Shown piece after piece: positions 22,559 to 25,686 of a stretch of 25,686 bases of DNA (its first letter is position 1; the number at the start of each line of letters is the position of its first letter). Origin of the DNA: CAZIVO01 sp964542765 (GTDB lineage Bacteria; Planctomycetota; UBA1135; UBA2386). The stretch lies in the NCBI GenBank assembly GCA_964542765.1, contig CAZIVO010000045.1, positions 1 to 25,686 of the forward strand. Direction: 5' to 3'. The notes beneath the pieces were generated by a model. It was not told where the DNA came from and made no database searches. It saw only the letters and a list, made by a program, of their open reading frames with translations. Both the position numbers and the translations under genes were made by a program.

Positions 22559-23632
22559 ATGGCATGGCTCCGACGAGAAGACCTGGAGGACCGCGAACTC
22601 CGTACGCTCGGGCCGTGGGCTGCACAGAGCAAGCATCACGGCGGGCGGCGCATCGACGAGCCTGATGACGAGATTCGCACCGCCTTTCAGCGAGATCGTG
22701 ATCGCATCATTCACTGCGCATCCTTCCGGCGGCTCCAGCACAAGACCCAGGTGCAACCGGCCTTTTCCGGAGACCATTTTCGCAGCCGCATGACGCACTC
22801 CATCGAGGTGTCACAGATGGCCCGTGGCGTGGCCATCGCCCTGCGCTTGAACCCCGACCTTGCGGAGGCCGTCGCGCTCGGACACGACCTCGGGCACCCT
22901 CCCTTCGGGCACGCGGGAGAAGACATGCTCGATGATTTGATGGCCGGGCACGGGGGTTTCCGCCACAACGCGCAGAGTTCGCGCACCGTCGACTATCTCG
23001 AAGATCGATATGGCCAGGGCTGCGGCCTCAATCTGGTGCGAGCAACACGGATTTCTTTTCTCAAGGGGAAGATTCCCGATGGATACCCACTGAGTGAGGA
23101 TCTCCTGCCCAAGCAGACACCGCCTGTCGAAGCGCGTGTCGTCGACCAGTGTGACAAGATCGCCTACATGTGCCATGACCTCGATGACGGCTTGCGATCG
23201 GGCGCCTTCTCCCTGCAAGAGGCCGGCGCTCTCGAACTCTGGAAGGCCGCATGCCAAAGCGCTGGTCGCGATCAAACCAATCGAGTCATCAGCGAGATTA
23301 CCGCGCTGCTGATCCTGGACATCGTCGAGTCGAATGGTGAGGCTTTCGCTTCCGAAGAAGGGCCCCAGCCGAGCATCCAAAATGGTCAAGAGATGCGAGC
23401 GATGAGCAAGGAACTCCTGATCTTCCTGCGCGATCACTTCTACCTGTCGGACTCCGTACTCACGAAAATGAATCACGGCCGGGACAAGATCCAATCCGTC
23501 TTCGAACACCTCGTCGCCCACCCAGAAGATCTTCCCGACAATGTTCGCGAGCGCATCGCCGAGGACACGCTCCATCGCACCATCTGCGACTACGTGGCCG
23601 GCATGACCGACCGCTTTCTCCTCGCTCAGTAG
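22559..23632 (+). CDS. dgt: Deoxyguanosinetriphosphate triphosphohydrolase-like protein (HD domain)
   Basis: A 357-residue HD-superfamily enzyme that hydrolyses dNTPs to deoxynucleoside and triphosphate. Near the N-terminus, RDRDRIIHCASFRRLQHKTQV is the dGTPase signature. The metal site uses His80 (RMTHSIEV), His109-Asp110 (GHDLGHPPFGHAGE) and a distal Asp in VDQCDKIAYMCHDLDD (about 195-210). Its length fits the shorter type-2 dGTPase subfamily, not the 500-residue E. coli enzyme. The start ATG has no Shine-Dalgarno sequence and lies only 18 bases after the tRNA terminator T tract, so its promoter must overlap the tRNA/terminator region or the gene relies on readthrough. It ends 16 bases from the convergent GT9 stop. 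Confidence 0.94.
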   Translation: MAWLRREDLEDRELRTLGPWAAQSKHHGGRRIDEPDDEIRTAFQRDRDRIIHCASFRRLQHKTQVQPAFSGDHFRSRMTHSIEVSQMARGVAIALRLNPDLAEAVALGHDLGHPPFGHAGEDMLDDLMAGHGGFRHNAQSSRTVDYLEDRYGQGCGLNLVRATRISFLKGKIPDGYPLSEDLLPKQTPPVEARVVDQCDKIAYMCHDLDDGLRSGAFSLQEAGALELWKAACQSAGRDQTNRVISEITALLILDIVESNGEAFASEEGPQPSIQNGQEMRAMSKELLIFLRDHFYLSDSVLTKMNHGRDKIQSVFEHLVAHPEDLPDNVRERIAEDTLHRTICDYVAGMTDRFLLAQ

Positions 23633-23648
23633 GAGTGTCGGAAGCGGC

Positions 23649-24773
23649 TCAGAGGCAACGCTGAACAGCCTGCGCCACCGTCTGCGGCTCGATCAAGGCC
23701 TGGCAGTGCGGCGAAACATCGCAGCGGGGCAAGTAGCAGCACAAGCAGTCGAGACCATCGGGCTGGATCTTCTCGCCACGGCCGTAGAGTTCGATTTCTG
23801 CGGCCGAGGTCGGGCCGAACAGAGCGATCACCGGTTTCTTGCGCGCAGTCGCAACGTGCAGGGCGAAGGTATCACCGGTGACAACCGCCTCGCAGAGATC
23901 GACCAAGGACGCGAACCGGCGGCAAGCATTGTCGTTGCCACCGTCGAAGACAGGCAAACCTTGCGCGCCAGACAGCAACTCAGCATGCCGATGGCGCTCT
24001 GACGGCCCACCGAGCAATAACACGCCGACGCCCAGTTCCGCCATCAGGGTCAGGAAAGAGGTTTGATGTTCCAAGGTCCATGACTTGTAAACCCATCGCC
24101 CCCCGGCGCCGGTATTGAGACCGACCCGCGGCCCCTCGACACCCAAGGCCTCACGAAAACCAGCAACGGCTTGCCGATCCGATTCCGAAGGCTCCAGGAT
24201 CGGCTCCCCGACCTCGCCCGGATCGAGGCCCAGCAATTCCGCGACGAGCTTCTGATAGGTCTCGGCATTATCTCGCTTGCGCTGATCGTCGAGCCCCATC
24301 TTGAACCAGTGCTCGGCAGCCTCCCCCAGAGGAACCACCTCACCGCCCTCGTTGAGCTTGAATCCTCGATGTTCCTTGCCACGAGCCACTCCCGCGAGCG
24401 CTGCTGCTGCAGGATCAGCGTCGGGACACAGGACAGCATCGAACTCCTCGACCGCGAGCCGAGCCGCGGTGACGGCGTCACCACTCGACAGAACCTCATC
24501 GACGAGATGGTTACCCTCGAAGAGTTCCCTTCCCTCTGGCGAGGTCACCCAGGTCACCCGGCAAGGGCCGAAGCTTGCGTGAATCGCCGGCAAGAAGGAT
24601 GTCGTGCGCAGCACATCGCCGAGGGCCGCCAGCTTGATCACGAGGACCCGCTGACGAACCGGATCGTACTCGTCACAATCCGCACAGGCACGGCCATCGC
24701 GCTTGTGCGGCGCGCATGGCCGATCCGTTCGGAACTGCCTGCAATCGGTCTTGAATTCGTTCGGCACGGTCAT
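23649..24773 (-). CDS. Glycosyltransferase family 9 (heptosyltransferase-like) with N-terminal Cys/His cluster
   Basis: A 374-residue GT9 protein of the ADP-heptose:LPS heptosyltransferase family, acting at the cytoplasmic face of the inner membrane on the LPS core or a similar glycan. The GT9 start LVIKLAALGDVLRTTSFLPAI (about 45-65) includes the family motif KxxALGD. The C-terminal half has VGLNTGAGGRWVYKSW, LLLGGPSE, the acceptor-site CEAVVTGDTFALHVATARKKPVIALFGPT and later a Cys-rich segment (CLCCYLPRCDVSPHC). Unusually, the first 40 residues hold Cys11, Cys20, His23, Cys30 and Cys33, a possible zinc or Fe-S knuckle absent in classical WaaC/WaaF. It overlaps the GT4 gene stop by ATGA. Confidence 0.93.
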   Translation of the reverse strand: MTVPNEFKTDCRQFRTDRPCAPHKRDGRACADCDEYDPVRQRVLVIKLAALGDVLRTTSFLPAIHASFGPCRVTWVTSPEGRELFEGNHLVDEVLSSGDAVTAARLAVEEFDAVLCPDADPAAAALAGVARGKEHRGFKLNEGGEVVPLGEAAEHWFKMGLDDQRKRDNAETYQKLVAELLGLDPGEVGEPILEPSESDRQAVAGFREALGVEGPRVGLNTGAGGRWVYKSWTLEHQTSFLTLMAELGVGVLLLGGPSERHRHAELLSGAQGLPVFDGGNDNACRRFASLVDLCEAVVTGDTFALHVATARKKPVIALFGPTSAAEIELYGRGEKIQPDGLDCLCCYLPRCDVSPHCQALIEPQTVAQAVQRCL

Positions 24774-25686
24774 TTCACAGAAGCGATCAACTCTTCGTAC
24801 AGCCTCTCGGTCTTTTCGGCCATCATCCGAGCAGAGAAGCTCGCTCGAGCACGAGCCCCGCCCGCCTCCCCCATCTTTCGGCTGAGTTCGGGGTCGGAGA
24901 GGAGCAGATCCAGCGCAGCGGCGAACCCGGCCACATCGCCAGGCTCAACCAAAACCCCTGTTTCACCGTCGACCACGCCCTCGGGCAACCCGCCCACCCG
25001 CGAAGCAATCACCGGTAGCCCCACTGCCATCGACTCGAGCGAGAAGACGGAAAGCCCTTCCAGTTGTGAGGGGATGCAAGCGATATCGGCCACACCGAGG
25101 ACCTCTCGGCGCGGCATCTGCCCGGGCATGAGCACCTGATCCCCCAAACCCAAGCGCACGATCTCCGCCTGCAATGCATTCCGCTCGTCACCCTCACCAG
25201 CGAGGAGGAGCCGGGCTCGCGGATGCCCATTCGCGATCCCTGCGAAGGCCCTGAGCAGATGAATCTGGCCCTTGCGCGGGCGCAGTGACGCAGCACAAAG
25301 AATCACAACCGCATCAGTGGGCCAATCGAACCGGGCCAGAACCTCGGCCCGACAGCCGGCCACTCCTTCGAGTTCCTCGGAATCCACGCCCTCATAAATA
25401 CGGATGATGCTTTGTTCAGGCACACCAGCGCGACGGATCGCAGCGCCTATAGCGTCAGAGATCACGACCACGGAATCGACAGCACGGCCGTAGAGCCAGC
25501 GCGAGACAGCACCTCTGCGCAGCGGGTAGTCCATCCTGCGCGTTGCGACCTTCACCGGCCGCCGCCGGCCCAGCATGGAAACTGCTCCGAGCTTGTGCGC
25601 CCGCGAACAGGCGAAGTGCAACAGATCAGGGCGATGGCGGGCGACCAAGCGACGGATTCCCCTCCAGGCAAAGGGGTCCAGAGAGT
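24770..25686 (-). CDS. Glycosyltransferase family 4 (partial, cut by window end)
   Basis: At least 305 residues. The frame stays open to the right edge, and the codons before the TTG at 25648 read DPFAWRGIRR, continuous with the helix RPDLLHFACSR, so the real start lies outside the window. It is a GT-B retaining transferase. The N-domain part contains the acceptor-side ATRRMDYPLRRG and the VVVISDAIG linker strand. The C-domain has LCAASLRPRKGQIHLLRAF, LLLAGEGDE and the GT4 donor motif EGLSVFSLE (E-x7-E), followed by GLPVIASRVGGLPEGV. It likely transfers a sugar to the growing LPS or envelope glycan, together with the GT9 encoded by the overlapping gene downstream. Confidence 0.93.
   Translation of the reverse strand, partial: SLDPFAWRGIRRLVARHRPDLLHFACSRAHKLGAVSMLGRRRPVKVATRRMDYPLRRGAVSRWLYGRAVDSVVVISDAIGAAIRRAGVPEQSIIRIYEGVDSEELEGVAGCRAEVLARFDWPTDAVVILCAASLRPRKGQIHLLRAFAGIANGHPRARLLLAGEGDERNALQAEIVRLGLGDQVLMPGQMPRREVLGVADIACIPSQLEGLSVFSLESMAVGLPVIASRVGGLPEGVVDGETGVLVEPGDVAGFAAALDLLLSDPELSRKMGEAGGARARASFSARMMAEKTERLYEELIASVK

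Overview
The window looks like chromosomal DNA from a GC-rich (about 60% by eye, not computed), diderm, menaquinone-using bacterium. Gram-negative architecture is suggested by lipid-A/LPS-type glycosyltransferases (GT9 and GT4), a lipoprotein with a lipobox, a Tat-exported Ntn-hydrolase and several Sec-type signal peptides. Menaquinone made by the futalosine route is shown by adjacent mqnB and mqnD. The secreted EF-hand protein and the glycine/proline-rich secreted protein of unknown family resemble those of Planctomycetota, but this assignment is inference. No insertion sequence, phage gene, CRISPR array or other clear mark of recent transfer was seen.

Layout. 1-380 (+): the end of an unidentified gene and a small protein with possible Sm-like or Rof-like character. 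477-714 (-): an apparently complete small transcription unit with a promoter, an RNA closed by a 7-bp helix and holding several hairpins, and a strong intrinsic terminator; it matches no RNA class I recognise. 775-6528 (-): a tight five-gene run (protein methyltransferase, ABC ATPase, permease, ATPase, permease) followed by a RegB/PrrB-like redox histidine kinase carrying the quinone-site motif GGxxNPF. 6642-10586 (+): a divergent three-gene unit of histidine kinase, OmpR-type regulator and secreted helical protein, all with overlapping reading frames. 10686-14409: a lipoprotein (-), a pair of overlapping genes (+) for an NYN-like protein with an arginine-rich tail and a six-EF-hand exported protein, then a secreted protein (-).

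14666-16149 (+): mqnB-mqnD. 16158-21773 (-): a compact operon of an RluA-family pseudouridine synthase, truD, mtnP, a Tat-exported aspartylglucosaminidase-like enzyme and an FprA-type ferredoxin-NADP reductase, with a PDZ-domain gene upstream. 22431-22541 (+): tRNA-Glu(CTC) and its terminator, then a dGTPase-like gene (dgt). 23649 to the right edge (-): GT4-GT9 glycosyltransferase operon, cut by the window end.

The most interesting points are the unassigned structured RNA at the left, the quinone-sensing kinase in an organism that makes menaquinone, and the kinase-regulator-secreted protein unit with a probable leaderless start. Translational coupling (ATGA, GTGA, TGATG, TAGATG junctions) is the rule here, so gene order within runs is probably informative about shared function.
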